The notes under the pieces were generated by a model. It did no database searches. It was given only the letters and a program-made list of their open reading frames with translations, and had not been told where the DNA came from. Positions 25,422 through 34,290 of a DNA stretch of 64,000 bases are shown in pieces (the stretch's first letter is position 1; each line of letters starts with the position of its first letter). The DNA comes from an uncultured Lachnospiraceae bacterium (GTDB lineage Bacteria; Bacillota; Clostridia; Lachnospirales; Lachnospiraceae). The stretch lies in NCBI GenBank assembly GCA_910587045.1, contig CAJULG010000007.1, positions 1 to 64,000 on the forward strand. Direction: 5' to 3'. The position numbers were made by a program, and so were the translations under genes.

Positions 25422-26609
25422 ATGGAAAAGAGACTATTTACATCAGAATCAGTAACGGAAGGACATCCGGATAAAATCTGTGATCAGGTGTCGGATGCGA
25501 TCCTGGATGAATTGTTAAAGCAGGATCCGATGAGCCGGGTTGCCTGTGAGACCTGTGTTACGACCGGCCTGGTACTGGTCATGGGTGAGATCACCACAAA
25601 GGGTTATGTGGATATTCAGAAGATCGCGCGGGATACGATCCGTGATATCGGCTATGACCGCTCCGAATACGGCTTTGATGCAAGTACCTGCGGTGTCATC
25701 GTGGCATTGGATGAGCAGTCCGGTGATATTGCCATGGGTGTGAACAAGGCATTGGAAGCAAGGGAATCTGAAATGACAAATGAGGAAATCGAGTCGATCG
25801 GCGCCGGTGATCAGGGTATGATGTTCGGTTATGCAGTGAATGAGACGGAAGAGCTGATGCCGTATCCGATCTCCCTGGCTCAGAAGCTGGCAAAGAAGCT
25901 TACAGAAGTACGGAAGGATGGAACACTTCCTTATCTGCGTCCGGATGGAAAGACACAGGTATCTGTAGAATATGATGAGAACGGCAAGCCGTTCCGTCTG
26001 GATGCAGTCGTACTTTCTACCCAGCACGGGGATAAGGTGACCCAGGAGCAGATTCACGAGGATATTAAGAAATATGTCTTTGATCCGGTTCTGCCAAAGG
26101 AGATGGTAGATGCAGAGACCAAGTTTTTCATTAATCCGACCGGACGCTTTGTGATCGGCGGCCCACATGGTGACAGCGGGCTGACCGGACGCAAGATCAT
26201 TGTAGATACCTATGGCGGTTATGCCCGTCATGGCGGCGGAGCATTTTCCGGCAAGGATTGTACCAAGGTGGATCGTTCCGCAGCCTATGCAGCACGTTAT
26301 GTAGCAAAGAATATCGTAGCGGCAGGACTGGCGGAGAAGTGTGAGATCCAGTTATCCTATGCGATCGGCGTGGCAAGTCCGACGTCCATTATGGTGGATA
26401 CCTTTGGAACCAGCAGATTATCCGACGAGCGTCTGGTAGAACTGATCCGGGAGAACTTTGATCTGCGTCCGGCAGGTATTATCAAGATGCTGGATCTGCG
26501 TCGTCCGATTTATAAGCAGACTGCTGCTTATGGACATTTCGGCAGAACAGATCTGGATCTGCCATGGGAGAAAACCGATAAGGCAGAAGTATTACGAAGT
26601 TATTTATAG
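25422..26609 (+). CDS. metK: S-adenosylmethionine synthetase
   Basis: Makes S-adenosylmethionine from methionine and ATP; 395 residues, the standard length. ATG 25422 fits AAAGGAGGA (25406-25414) better than ATG 25416. Signatures: [14 protein letters not shown] with the catalytic His about residue 15, [12 protein letters not shown], and the P-loop-like GGGAFSGKD. Control is by the SAM-I riboswitch just upstream. ispE starts 29 bases after the stop and may be partly cotranscribed. Confidence 0.97.
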   Translation: MEKRLFTSESVTEGHPDKICDQVSDAILDELLKQDPMSRVACETCVTTGLVLVMGEITTKGYVDIQKIARDTIRDIGYDRSEYGFDASTCGVIVALDEQSGDIAMGVNKALEARESEMTNEEIESIGAGDQGMMFGYAVNETEELMPYPISLAQKLAKKLTEVRKDGTLPYLRPDGKTQVSVEYDENGKPFRLDAVVLSTQHGDKVTQEQIHEDIKKYVFDPVLPKEMVDAETKFFINPTGRFVIGGPHGDSGLTGRKIIVDTYGGYARHGGGAFSGKDCTKVDRSAAYAARYVAKNIVAAGLAEKCEIQLSYAIGVASPTSIMVDTFGTSRLSDERLVELIRENFDLRPAGIIKMLDLRRPIYKQTAAYGHFGRTDLDLPWEKTDKAEVLRSYL

Positions 26610-26638
26610 TATAGAATCGGATCGGAAGGGGAAGTGCT

Positions 26639-27514
26639 ATGGGAGAGATCGTATTGCAGGCATATGCCAAGATTAATCTGGGTCTGGATGTACTCCGGAA
26701 ACGGGAGGACGGATACCATGAGGTAAAGATGATCATGCAGAGGATCTCCCTGGCGGATACCCTGGTACTGCGGAAGTGTCCCGGCGGCGGGATCCTGCTT
26801 CAAGGAGATACAGAAACAGACGCATCCGGGGTTCCCATGGATGCATCCAATCTGGTTTACCGGGCCATTCAGATGTTAAAGGAAGAGTTTCAGCTGGAAG
26901 AAGGCGTGGAAGCAGTCCTGTCCAAACGGATCCCGGTGGCAGCAGGCATGGCCGGCGGAAGTGCAGATGCCGCCGCCGCCTTAAAAGGGATGAACCAGTT
27001 GTTTTCGCTTGGTTTATCCGAACAGGAACTGCGGGATCGCGGTGTAAAGCTGGGAGCAGATATCCCTTACTGCATCATGGGCGGAACTGCGCTATCCGAG
27101 GGGATCGGAGAACGATTGACACCGTTGCCGCCGCTGCCATCCTGTCATATCCTGATCGCGAAGCCGCCGGTTTCGGTATCAACAGCCTTTGTTTATGGCA
27201 ATCTAAGAGTAGATGAACTTCCGGAGCATCCCGACATCGACGGTATGACGGAAGCGATCCGGCAGGGAAGTCTGCAGGGTGTGATCGACCGTATGGGAAA
27301 TGTCTTAGAGACCGTTACCATCCCTGCATACCCGGAAATTGCAGTGATCAAAAGTATTATGCTGGAATATGGTGCAGAACGATCCTTAATGAGCGGAAGC
27401 GGGCCCACTGTATTCGGTATATTTCCGGATGAGGCAAAGGCAATGCAGGCGGAGCAGGCGATTCGGAAGGCAGGGTATGCAGAGCAGACATACCTTGTAC
27501 AGCCTTTGCTTTAA
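26639..27514 (+). CDS. ispE: 4-diphosphocytidyl-2-C-methyl-D-erythritol kinase
   Basis: GHMP kinase of the MEP isoprenoid pathway, 291 residues. It phosphorylates the 2-position of CDP-methylerythritol with ATP. Features are AYAKINLGLDV near residue 8, the ATP loop KRIPVAAGMAGGSADAAAAL near 93-112, and GSGPTVFGIF near the C-terminus. Ribosome site GGAAGGGGAAG precedes ATG 26639. It lies between metK and a GntR regulator; no other isoprenoid gene is in the window. Confidence 0.95.
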   Translation: MGEIVLQAYAKINLGLDVLRKREDGYHEVKMIMQRISLADTLVLRKCPGGGILLQGDTETDASGVPMDASNLVYRAIQMLKEEFQLEEGVEAVLSKRIPVAAGMAGGSADAAAALKGMNQLFSLGLSEQELRDRGVKLGADIPYCIMGGTALSEGIGERLTPLPPLPSCHILIAKPPVSVSTAFVYGNLRVDELPEHPDIDGMTEAIRQGSLQGVIDRMGNVLETVTIPAYPEIAVIKSIMLEYGAERSLMSGSGPTVFGIFPDEAKAMQAEQAIRKAGYAEQTYLVQPLL

Positions 27515-27567
27515 TGGAACGTCCGGAAGGCAGATGATTAAAATCATCGCAATGAAAGGTTGGGGAT

Positions 27568-28236
27568 ATGGAATTAAAATTCAATGCAAATGAATATCTT
27601 CCGTTGCGGGATGTGGTATTCCAGACTCTGCGCCAGGCAATCATAACCGGTGAGATCGCACCGGGAGAACGATTGATGGAGATTCCATTGGCCAAGAAGC
27701 TGGGTGTCAGCCGGACACCGGTCCGGGAAGCGATCCGGATGCTGGAGCTGGAAGGGCTGGTGGCAATGATCCCCAGACGGGGAGCAGAGGTAGCCTGCAT
27801 TACGGAAAAGGATCTGCGGGATGCCCTGGAGGTTCGCTGTGCGTTAGAAGAACTGGCGGTCGTACTCGCCTGTCAGCGGATCACACGGGACGGGAAGGAG
27901 AAGCTGAAGGCAGTCTGTATTGCTTTTCGGGAAGCCATCAGTACGAAGCATGTGCCGTCGATCGTGGATGGGGATATCGCATTTCATGATGCTATATTTG
28001 AAGCCACACAGAATCCAAGGCTGGTCACCATGACACATAATCTATGGGAGCAGGTATACCGGTATCGGGTAGAATATGTCAAGGACTTCAGTTACCATGA
28101 GGTACTGGTCAGTGAACATGATGCGATCACCAATGCGGTCCTCCTGGGGGATGAAGAGCTGGCACGGGAGGTCATGCGAAAGCATATTTATAATCAGGAA
28201 GCCATCGTAATACGGAATGTTCAAAATAATGTATAA
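27568..28236 (+). CDS. GntR-family regulator, FadR/FCD type
   Basis: Transcriptional regulator of 222 residues. The N-terminal winged helix (RDVVFQTLRQAIITGEI, GVSRTPVREAIRMLE) is followed by an FCD ligand domain with metal-binding residues in DGDIAFHDAIF and SEHDAITNAV. A small palindrome (GATGAT-TAAA-ATCATC, 27533-27548) sits just before it and may be its own operator. Ispe-gntR adjacency is common in Lachnospiraceae, but the ligand is unknown. A terminator follows directly. Confidence 0.85.
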   Translation: MELKFNANEYLPLRDVVFQTLRQAIITGEIAPGERLMEIPLAKKLGVSRTPVREAIRMLELEGLVAMIPRRGAEVACITEKDLRDALEVRCALEELAVVLACQRITRDGKEKLKAVCIAFREAISTKHVPSIVDGDIAFHDAIFEATQNPRLVTMTHNLWEQVYRYRVEYVKDFSYHEVLVSEHDAITNAVLLGDEELAREVMRKHIYNQEAIVIRNVQNNV

Positions 28237-28260
28237 GAAGAAAGCGCCTCACACATACTA
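28230..28260 (+). promoter_or_regulatory. Sigma-G-like forespore promoter of the gerA-type operon
   Basis: TGTATA (28230-28235), an 18-bp spacer and CATACTA (28254-28260). The -10 matches the sigma-G/sigma-F consensus CATAMTA fully and the -35 matches TGMATA at five of six bases. A start near 28267 would give a leader of about 17 bases that begins with the right arm of the terminator hairpin and exposes the ribosome site. Germination receptor operons of Bacillus subtilis are sigma-G controlled, which supports the call. Confidence 0.6.
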
Positions 28261-28283
28261 TAAAAAATGTGTGAGGTTTTTTT
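28247..28283 (+). terminator. Terminator of the gntR gene, overlapping the gerA-type ribosome site
   Basis: CCTCACACAT (28247-28256) and ATGTGTGAGG (28267-28276) pair perfectly and are followed by seven T. The right arm contains GTGAGG, the only ribosome-site candidate for ATG 28284, seven bases downstream. The sigma-G-like -10 lies in the left arm and loop. Transcripts from the gntR side stop here; forespore transcripts start after the left arm and escape. Confidence 0.85.
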
Positions 28284-29795
28284 ATGGAACAATTATACAA
28301 TTCTCAGAATGAAATACAGGCGGTTCTCAGTCCGCAGCTACAGGAAAACATAGCTGTGATCGAGGCATTGTTCCAGAACTGCGATGATATCGTGAAGAAG
28401 CAGTTTGTCCTGCAGCGTGCAGAAGGAACGACGTCCGTGTATATGGTCTATGTGGACGGACTGACAGACAGTGACATGGTACAGGAATACGTGATCCGGC
28501 CGCTGTTGTGGCGGGAATCGGATGCATCGAAGGATATTTTTCAGGAATTTTTTCAAAGTAAGATTGATATGGCAGACATCGCTGAGGAAGCCTCCTTTGA
28601 TAAGGCAGTAAACCGGATCATGATGGGAGATACGGTGTTGTTCATAGATGGATATGCCAGAGTGATCACCATATCCAGTAAGAAGCTTCCCGTCCGCAGC
28701 ATTCAGGAATCGGAAACAGAAGCGGTCATGCGGGGGCCTAGGGACAGCTTTAATGAAAGCCTCCGGACCGGAACTGCCCTGATCCGGAGAAGGATCAAGG
28801 ATCCGAAATGCAAGATAGAACAGAATAAATTCGGACAGCGTTCCCGGACCGATTACGCTCTGGTCTATATGGAAGATCTGGTCGAGCAAAACGTACTGGA
28901 TGAGGTTCGGAACCAGTTAGAGACGTATGAAACAGATGCGATTTACGACAGTGGTATGCTGGAGCATTTTATGAATCAGAAATGGTATTCCCCTTTTCCG
29001 GTGATCCAGAGTACGGAGCGGCCGGATAAGGTGGCATCCTCTCTTCTGGAGGGCCGGGTAGCCATAATCGTTGATAATTCCCCGGAGGTGTTACTGCTCC
29101 CGGCAACCTTTAATACCTTCTTTCAGGCATCGGATGATTATTATAATCAGTGGTCCGTAGCGACCTTTGCCCGGATCCTGCGGTATGTGGCATCCATTCT
29201 GGCGATCGGTCTGCCGGGCTTCTATGTTGCGATCACCAGCTTTCATCTGGAGATGCTTCCAACGGAGTTGCTCCTGGCCATTGCCCGGGCCAGAAGTGCG
29301 ATCACCTTTCCGGTGGTGCTGGAGGTACTGCTGATGGAACTGGAATTCGAATTGCTCCGGGAGGCGGGCATCCGGCTTCCCGGCCCTATGGGAAATACCA
29401 TCGGTATCGTAGGCGGTCTGATCGTTGGACAGGCAGCGGTAGAGGCCGGTCTGGTCAGTACGATCGTTGTGATCGTGGTGGCACTGGCGGCGCTGGCATC
29501 CTTTACGATTCCGAATGAAAGCTTTGCTTCCGCTTACCGGCTGCTCAAGTTTTTCCTGATCATCGTCAGTGCGGTCTGGGGGCTGTACGGGTTTATCCTG
29601 GGTATGCTTCTGCTTGCGATTCACTTATCCGGCATGACCAGCTACGGAATTCCGTATATGACTCCGGCAGTCAGCACCGGAACCGGAGAATACGAGAGCA
29701 GAAAGGACTTTATACTGCGTCTGCCGATTTATCTGATGCGAAAGCGGCCGGTCTTTACGAAAGAAGGAGAACGTATCCGGATGCGCCGGCGGTAA
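28284..29795 (+). CDS. Spore germination receptor A subunit, GerA family
   Basis: Inner-membrane germinant receptor A subunit, 503 residues. The N-terminal half is soluble and helical; DYALVYMEDLVEQNVLDEV is typical of the family. The region near residues 265-275 (GRVAIIVDNSPEVLLLPATF) leads to five or so membrane segments, with GNTIGIVGGLIVGQAAVEAGL marking the C-terminal membrane part. The length and order fit GerAA/GerKA. It is expected in the forespore and then in the inner spore membrane, where it partners the B and C subunits encoded next. Confidence 0.93.
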   Translation: MEQLYNSQNEIQAVLSPQLQENIAVIEALFQNCDDIVKKQFVLQRAEGTTSVYMVYVDGLTDSDMVQEYVIRPLLWRESDASKDIFQEFFQSKIDMADIAEEASFDKAVNRIMMGDTVLFIDGYARVITISSKKLPVRSIQESETEAVMRGPRDSFNESLRTGTALIRRRIKDPKCKIEQNKFGQRSRTDYALVYMEDLVEQNVLDEVRNQLETYETDAIYDSGMLEHFMNQKWYSPFPVIQSTERPDKVASSLLEGRVAIIVDNSPEVLLLPATFNTFFQASDDYYNQWSVATFARILRYVASILAIGLPGFYVAITSFHLEMLPTELLLAIARARSAITFPVVLEVLLMELEFELLREAGIRLPGPMGNTIGIVGGLIVGQAAVEAGLVSTIVVIVVALAALASFTIPNESFASAYRLLKFFLIIVSAVWGLYGFILGMLLLAIHLSGMTSYGIPYMTPAVSTGTGEYESRKDFILRLPIYLMRKRPVFTKEGERIRMRRR

Positions 29796-29829
29796 ATCTG
29801 TAAATATAAAAGAAATGGAAGGTGACAGA

Positions 29830-31470
29830 ATGGAAGAGGTACAGTATCGCATTTCTCCGCGGCAGTTGCAGCGGATGATCCTGTTGGAAACCGGTTCGAT
29901 CGGCTGTCTGTTCGTGACAGCATGGACAGGAGTGCAGAACGGACTGCTCATCGTCATGCTCAGTATCATCGGCAGTCTGATCTATGGAGGACTGTTAATG
30001 GCGATCGGCCGGACGGATGGAGGCTTTTTTGCCATAACGGAGCGTTCTCTTCATGGTTTTTTATGGCGGCTGGTCTGGCTGGTCTATATTGTGCGCTTTG
30101 CAATTCGTGGTGCCTGGATTCTGTCATATATGGAATATCTGATCCGGGAGACCTTATATGAGGGTTCCCGTCTGATGATCATCCTGCCCCTTCTGCTGAT
30201 CTGTGCCTATGCCGGGATGAGAAGTCTGGAGGGTCGGGCAAGATTTGTAGAATTATTATTCTGGTGGGTCATTATCCCGCTGGTGCTTTTATTTCTGGTA
30301 GGACTCTGGAAGGTGGATCTGGGGAATCTGTCCCCAAAGCCGGATGTTGATATCCGACAGGTTCTATGGGGAGAATATCAGCTAATGGCACTGTTTCTTC
30401 CATTGGAATTCCTGCTCTTTCGTATGTCGGCGATCGAGGGCGGAAACCGGAAGGCCTGGAATGTAGGTATGAAGGGTATCCTGTCAGCCGGCATGTGGCT
30501 TCTTCTGGTCTATGTAGTGACCGTGGGAATATTGGGTGTTCACTGGGGACACCGTTCGCTCCTGGGGGTTACGGAGGCCATGGAGCTGATCTCCATAAAG
30601 GGCGGCGGACTGGAGCGGATTGATATCCTGATGATCCTGATCTGGCTGGTCGGGGGAATCATTACATTAAGTGCCTATCTCTTTCAGGGACAACAGCTCC
30701 TGCGACGGATCATTCCCCGCCAGAACCGGGTGGTACCTGCGGCAGTCGGCATGACTTTGCTGATCCTGGCAGTTTATTTCTGCTTTTCCGATGTGCAGCT
30801 CTGGACGGACTGGTATTGGCGTTATGCCTGCTGGATTGATTTTCCACTGTCTGTTATCCTGCCGGTCGTGATCTGGTGTATCTATCAGATCCGCAGTCGG
30901 GGAAAGCAAAAACGGATACTGACGGAGCATGTGGAGCCGCCGGTGAGGGAATTTGTAAAACCTTTGCTGCTGATCTTTTTATGTGCAGGAATGACCGCAG
31001 GGGTGTCCGGCTGTGCGACACAGGCCTCCATTGAGGACAGGACTTATGTGGAAAGTCTTCATATCACACCCGATCATGATCAATACCAGTATCGGTGTAC
31101 CATTGCCTATATGGATGAAAAATCAGCAGAAAATCTTGGCATGAGTCAGGAGGGGACAGGTTCTGAGGAGGAAAAGGAATCCGGAAGTAAGAAGGATGCT
31201 GCCGGAGAATATTCTGCCTTAGCAGAGGGGATTGATGCCTTTAATCAGGAGTATTATCGTAAGACCGGCCAAAGCTTTGATTATTCCCATCTGCAGGGCA
31301 TCTATCTGGATCCCGGTCTTTACCGGCCGGGGCTGGCCGGGCATATCCTGAAGGATATCCGGGAGGAGACCCAGGCGGTGCTTTCCACGCCGATCTATCA
31401 GGAGGGAGTGGGGATTGGTGAGCAAAAGGAGGAAACCCTGGGAGAGTGGCTGAAGGAAGGGGGAGAGTAA
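29830..31470 (+). CDS. Fused germination receptor B and C subunits (GerAB-GerAC type)
   Basis: One 546-residue frame from ATG 29830 (GGAAGGTG at 29817-29824). Residues 1-365 form an amino acid-permease-like GerB protein with about ten membrane segments. After a basic linker (SRGKQKRILTEH) another hydrophobic stretch ends in a lipobox-like VSGC near residue 397. It is followed by EDRTYVESLHI, which matches the start of mature GerC lipoproteins. Only about 150 residues of C part follow, against 350 or so in normal GerC. This looks like a genuine in-frame fusion with a shortened C domain; no separate gerC is near. The Cys may not be lipid-modified in this context. Confidence 0.8.
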   Translation: MEEVQYRISPRQLQRMILLETGSIGCLFVTAWTGVQNGLLIVMLSIIGSLIYGGLLMAIGRTDGGFFAITERSLHGFLWRLVWLVYIVRFAIRGAWILSYMEYLIRETLYEGSRLMIILPLLLICAYAGMRSLEGRARFVELLFWWVIIPLVLLFLVGLWKVDLGNLSPKPDVDIRQVLWGEYQLMALFLPLEFLLFRMSAIEGGNRKAWNVGMKGILSAGMWLLLVYVVTVGILGVHWGHRSLLGVTEAMELISIKGGGLERIDILMILIWLVGGIITLSAYLFQGQQLLRRIIPRQNRVVPAAVGMTLLILAVYFCFSDVQLWTDWYWRYACWIDFPLSVILPVVIWCIYQIRSRGKQKRILTEHVEPPVREFVKPLLLIFLCAGMTAGVSGCATQASIEDRTYVESLHITPDHDQYQYRCTIAYMDEKSAENLGMSQEGTGSEEEKESGSKKDAAGEYSALAEGIDAFNQEYYRKTGQSFDYSHLQGIYLDPGLYRPGLAGHILKDIREETQAVLSTPIYQEGVGIGEQKEETLGEWLKEGGE

Positions 31471-31481
31471 TTTCAGATTTT

Positions 31482-31508
31482 CCTGTTCCGGAACAGGGTG
31501 ATTTTTTC
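31482..31508 (+). terminator. Terminator after the germination operon
   Basis: CCTGTTC (31482-31488) and GAACAGG (31491-31497) form a tight stem, followed by GTGATTTTTTCTT. It sits 12 bases after the stop of the B-C fusion. Confidence 0.75.
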
Positions 31509-31625
31509 TTGATTTTCCTGTATAATTAGCTGATGTAAACATATGTTGACAAAAAAATGATAGTTGTTGGTGGTATGCAACCAGCCTGATTTCCTATAAT
31601 TGGTGTTGAAAGGAGGACAGAGGGG

Positions 31626-32024
31626 ATGGATGTTTCATCAAGATTGCAGGAATTAAGAAAGGAAGCCGGATATTCACAGGAACAGCTGGCAGAGATGCTG
31701 GGTGTCTCAAGACAGTCTGTTTCAAAGTGGGAAAGCGGTCAGACCAACCCGGATATTAATAATGTAGGCCGTCTCAGTGAAATCTACGGAAGAAGTACGG
31801 ATTATATCATTTTTGGAGAAGAGCCGGAACCAAAGGTCGTTTACCAGGAGAAGATCGTATATCAGGATAAGATCGTCTACCAGGAAAAGCAGGCATTTAA
31901 AAAGCTGAATGACCTGCCGCGATCCGCACAGATCTCGCTGGCGATCACCGTATGCGCATTGGGAATCTGTGCAGCACCGGCTGTCTGTGTACTGCTCCTG
32001 TATCTGATCAGTTATCTTCCTTAG
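31626..32024 (+). CDS. XRE-family regulator with C-terminal membrane anchor
   Basis: 132-residue protein. Residues 1-60 are a Cro/C1 helix-turn-helix (LRKEAGYSQEQLAEMLGVSRQSVSKWE is cut here to AGYSQEQLAEMLGVSRQSV). A short repeated stretch near residues 72-86 reads VVYQEKIVYQDKIVYQEK. A single membrane segment (ISLAITVCALGICAAPAVCV) ends the protein. It may act as a membrane-tethered regulator of the gene that follows, whose product is also membrane-bound. Confidence 0.85.
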   Translation: MDVSSRLQELRKEAGYSQEQLAEMLGVSRQSVSKWESGQTNPDINNVGRLSEIYGRSTDYIIFGEEPEPKVVYQEKIVYQDKIVYQEKQAFKKLNDLPRSAQISLAITVCALGICAAPAVCVLLLYLISYLP

Positions 32025-32098
32025 TGGAAAAGCCCGGGGACAGTCTGCATGGGGATAGAGAGAATGGCAGCAAAAGGAAAGGAAAGAAGGGAAAGCAT

Positions 32099-33490
32099 AT
32101 GAAACATAGGATATGGAAAGTTGCAATAACAGGAATGCTGGCGGTTCTGTTGATCGCCGGGGCAGCGCTTACCGGCTGCAGGTTCTCATCGGAGGATACA
32201 TCCGGCAAGAGCACCGGAACGGATGAGGAGGATCATGCCGTTGTCGTATTAGGGCCGGATGGCGTAACGGTAGTCAATGAGATCATAAACCCGGACGATA
32301 CATATAATGTGATGAGCTCCGATGTCAGCACCTGGCAGGAGGTAAGTGCATTGCCGACGGATGCGGAGAGATTATATACTTTTATTGATTATCAGAAGGT
32401 GTTTGATCATTCTCTGCTCGGAAGCAGTAATAAGTTCTGGGTGGTTTCCGTGCAGGAGAGATTGTACCGCTCCGGTGATACCTATTATCTGGAGATAGGA
32501 AAAATGGCAGACGGGAGGAGCGGAATTACCGTGAGTGTCAATGCCTGTTACCAGCTTCCGGATTCAGTAGGGGAAGAATTCATCAGACTGGCAGAGGATA
32601 CGGAGGATTACTTATCGGGGACAGCTTCGGATTCGACCTCCGGATTCTGGAAGGATTACGAAGCGGAATTCGAGAAAGAGTTAGATATAGATCTTGAAGC
32701 GTGGACGAAGGATATAGAAGCATGGGCGGATGATGTTGAGACGTGGGCAGACGATGTGGAAGAATGGGCGGATGGTGTTGACCGCTATGCGGATCGGATC
32801 GATGAGAAGATGGATGAACTCAGCGATTATTTTGACGATTACGACTGGTATTGGGATATCGTGTTTGAGAATAACAGGCTTGACTGGCACATTGACCGTT
32901 TTCTCAACCGGACAGAGGGAATCCTGGAGTTTGGGATTGGCGTTCTGATCCGTGTCATCCTTGGAATTTTGTTCATACCATTCCTGATCCTGTATATTCT
33001 GGGGGCAGTCGGTCTCTACCGGATGGCAAGGAAGACGGGATACGGAAGTCCATGGCTTGCCTGGATCCCGATCGCCAATCTGTATCTGATGTTCCTGCTT
33101 CCGGGCGGTTCCTTCCGGGTGCTGGCGATCAATAAGGTAATAGAAAAGCGGGAAAATGCATTCTGGATCTTTGCCGGCGGTGCGATCGCAAAAAAAATTC
33201 TTCAGACCGTATCTTTTGTACCGGGCGGAAGACTGTTCTTTTTCTTTGGAGATGCCGTAGATCTTGTCTGGCTGATATTTGCTATCTTTTTCCTGTATCC
33301 GTTGTATAAGGATCTGTTCAGCTTATTCGAAGCAGAGGGCAGGGCCAAAGCCTTTGCAGTATGGAGTGTGATTCTTCCGTTCCTGCTTCCGATCTTCCTT
33401 CTGATAGCGTCCTCTAAGGAGCCGAAGAAGCCGGCAGAGCCGCCTGTCCTTTTACAGAAAGAGGATTCCGGTGCGGCAGCCGCTCTTTGA
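32099..33490 (+). CDS. Membrane lipoprotein with an acidic tryptophan-heptad coiled coil
   Basis: 463 residues from ATG 32099. A signal peptide with lipobox LTGC (Cys about 27) anchors it. An outside domain of about 165 residues follows. Residues 200-240 then contain successive seven-residue units with Trp, for example EAWADDV, ETWADDV, EEWADGV and DRYADRI. The C-terminal part has about four membrane segments (VILGILFIPFLILYILGAVG, then GYGSPWLAWIPIANLYLMF). The heptads look like a Trp-rich coiled coil for oligomerisation. Function is unknown; the preceding regulator is the likely partner. Confidence 0.65.
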   Translation: MKHRIWKVAITGMLAVLLIAGAALTGCRFSSEDTSGKSTGTDEEDHAVVVLGPDGVTVVNEIINPDDTYNVMSSDVSTWQEVSALPTDAERLYTFIDYQKVFDHSLLGSSNKFWVVSVQERLYRSGDTYYLEIGKMADGRSGITVSVNACYQLPDSVGEEFIRLAEDTEDYLSGTASDSTSGFWKDYEAEFEKELDIDLEAWTKDIEAWADDVETWADDVEEWADGVDRYADRIDEKMDELSDYFDDYDWYWDIVFENNRLDWHIDRFLNRTEGILEFGIGVLIRVILGILFIPFLILYILGAVGLYRMARKTGYGSPWLAWIPIANLYLMFLLPGGSFRVLAINKVIEKRENAFWIFAGGAIAKKILQTVSFVPGGRLFFFFGDAVDLVWLIFAIFFLYPLYKDLFSLFEAEGRAKAFAVWSVILPFLLPIFLLIASSKEPKKPAEPPVLLQKEDSGAAAAL

Positions 33491-33528
33491 CCCCGGGAGA
33501 GTATACAATGATATAGACTGATTGGATC

Positions 33529-33566
33529 AAAACCGTCGCGGGCCTGACCGGCCCCGGCGGTTTTTC
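33529..33566. terminator. GC-rich terminator
   Basis: AAAACCG and CGGTTTTT enclose a GC stem (GGGCC with GGCCC). Its position 40 bases after the lipoprotein stop, and a run of A on the left and T on the right, allow it to work for both the plus-strand gene and the convergent minus-strand gene. Confidence 0.75.
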
Positions 33567-33610
33567 TGATAAAGGATTATCGGGATTCCATGTTCCTGTA
33601 CCGTTCCTGC

Positions 33611-33967
33611 TCATAGATGAAAATGATCCGCTTCTGTTTCTAATGCAGGATCATCATTGACCGGAACTCCATCCTCCATATGAAAGGTGTTGACCCGCCC
33701 CTGCTTCTTCTGTACCCAGTGTCCCAGCTCATGCATCAGGAACCGGTCATTGCCCGGGCCCAGGCGGATATTGGAACCCTCCGAGATCGCAAGGGCACCC
33801 ATCTGTGCCGGCACCGATGAATTGCGGTATACCCGCAGGTCGTCTGCCGGTATACCGGTTTTGCGCTCTAAGGAGGCCTTCATGGAATCGGAAAGGCCGG
33901 TCTGATTTTTCTGCTGTACAACCGGAGCGGATGGTTCCTCCTTTTTTTGTAATACATGTGTAAACAA
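33611..33967 (-). CDS. Orphan DUF4157-like HExxH metallopeptidase-fold protein
   Basis: 118 residues from a TTG start (33967) that follows GGGAGGA. The middle carries the DUF4157 pattern: IPADDLRVYRNSSVPAQMGA, GSNIRLGPGNDRFLMHELGH and WVQKKQGRV. The HELGH gives a zinc site. It stops at ETEADHFHL, right after the third-ligand-like Glu/Asp. In other bacteria this domain sits at the start of large effectors of contractile injection systems. Here it stands alone with no tail or phage genes nearby. It could be a small protease or a domain remnant. Confidence 0.7.
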   Translation of the reverse strand: MFTHVLQKKEEPSAPVVQQKNQTGLSDSMKASLERKTGIPADDLRVYRNSSVPAQMGALAISEGSNIRLGPGNDRFLMHELGHWVQKKQGRVNTFHMEDGVPVNDDPALETEADHFHL

Positions 33968-34290
33968 TATTGTTCCTCCCTTCTCAAACGAATCGACTCT
34001 TAACAGATCATAAACATCGGATCACAGTCTGATCCGGAATCCCTGCTCTCCGGCAATTCCCAGGAAAGCCAATGGGCTATTCTCTGATTATAAATAAAAG
34101 CACATAACAAATAATTAACAAAATCCAGCCTTGCGAAAAATGTAAAATTATGGTAATCTCTATATAATAAATAGAAAAGAGAAATAAATTATAGGGGGTT
34201 GATAAAACAAATAGAAACATCAAAACAATAGAAACTGATTCGTAAAAAACAACAGGGATGCCTGGATCCAGCAGGCAGAAGGGAGCGCTT
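33968..34290. other. AT-rich intergenic region with a pair of direct repeats
   Basis: 323 bases between the DUF4157-like gene and a secreted-protein gene. AATAGAAAC occurs at 34210-34218 and again at 34227-34235, a period of 17. TATAAT occurs at 34163-34168, but no clear -35 precedes it. The repeats may be an operator for the operon that starts at 34291. I see no gene. Confidence 0.5.

Noticed and set aside
25515..26231. 238-residue minus-strand frame inside metK
   Set aside because: Antisense to a certain gene; its composition follows from metK codon use.
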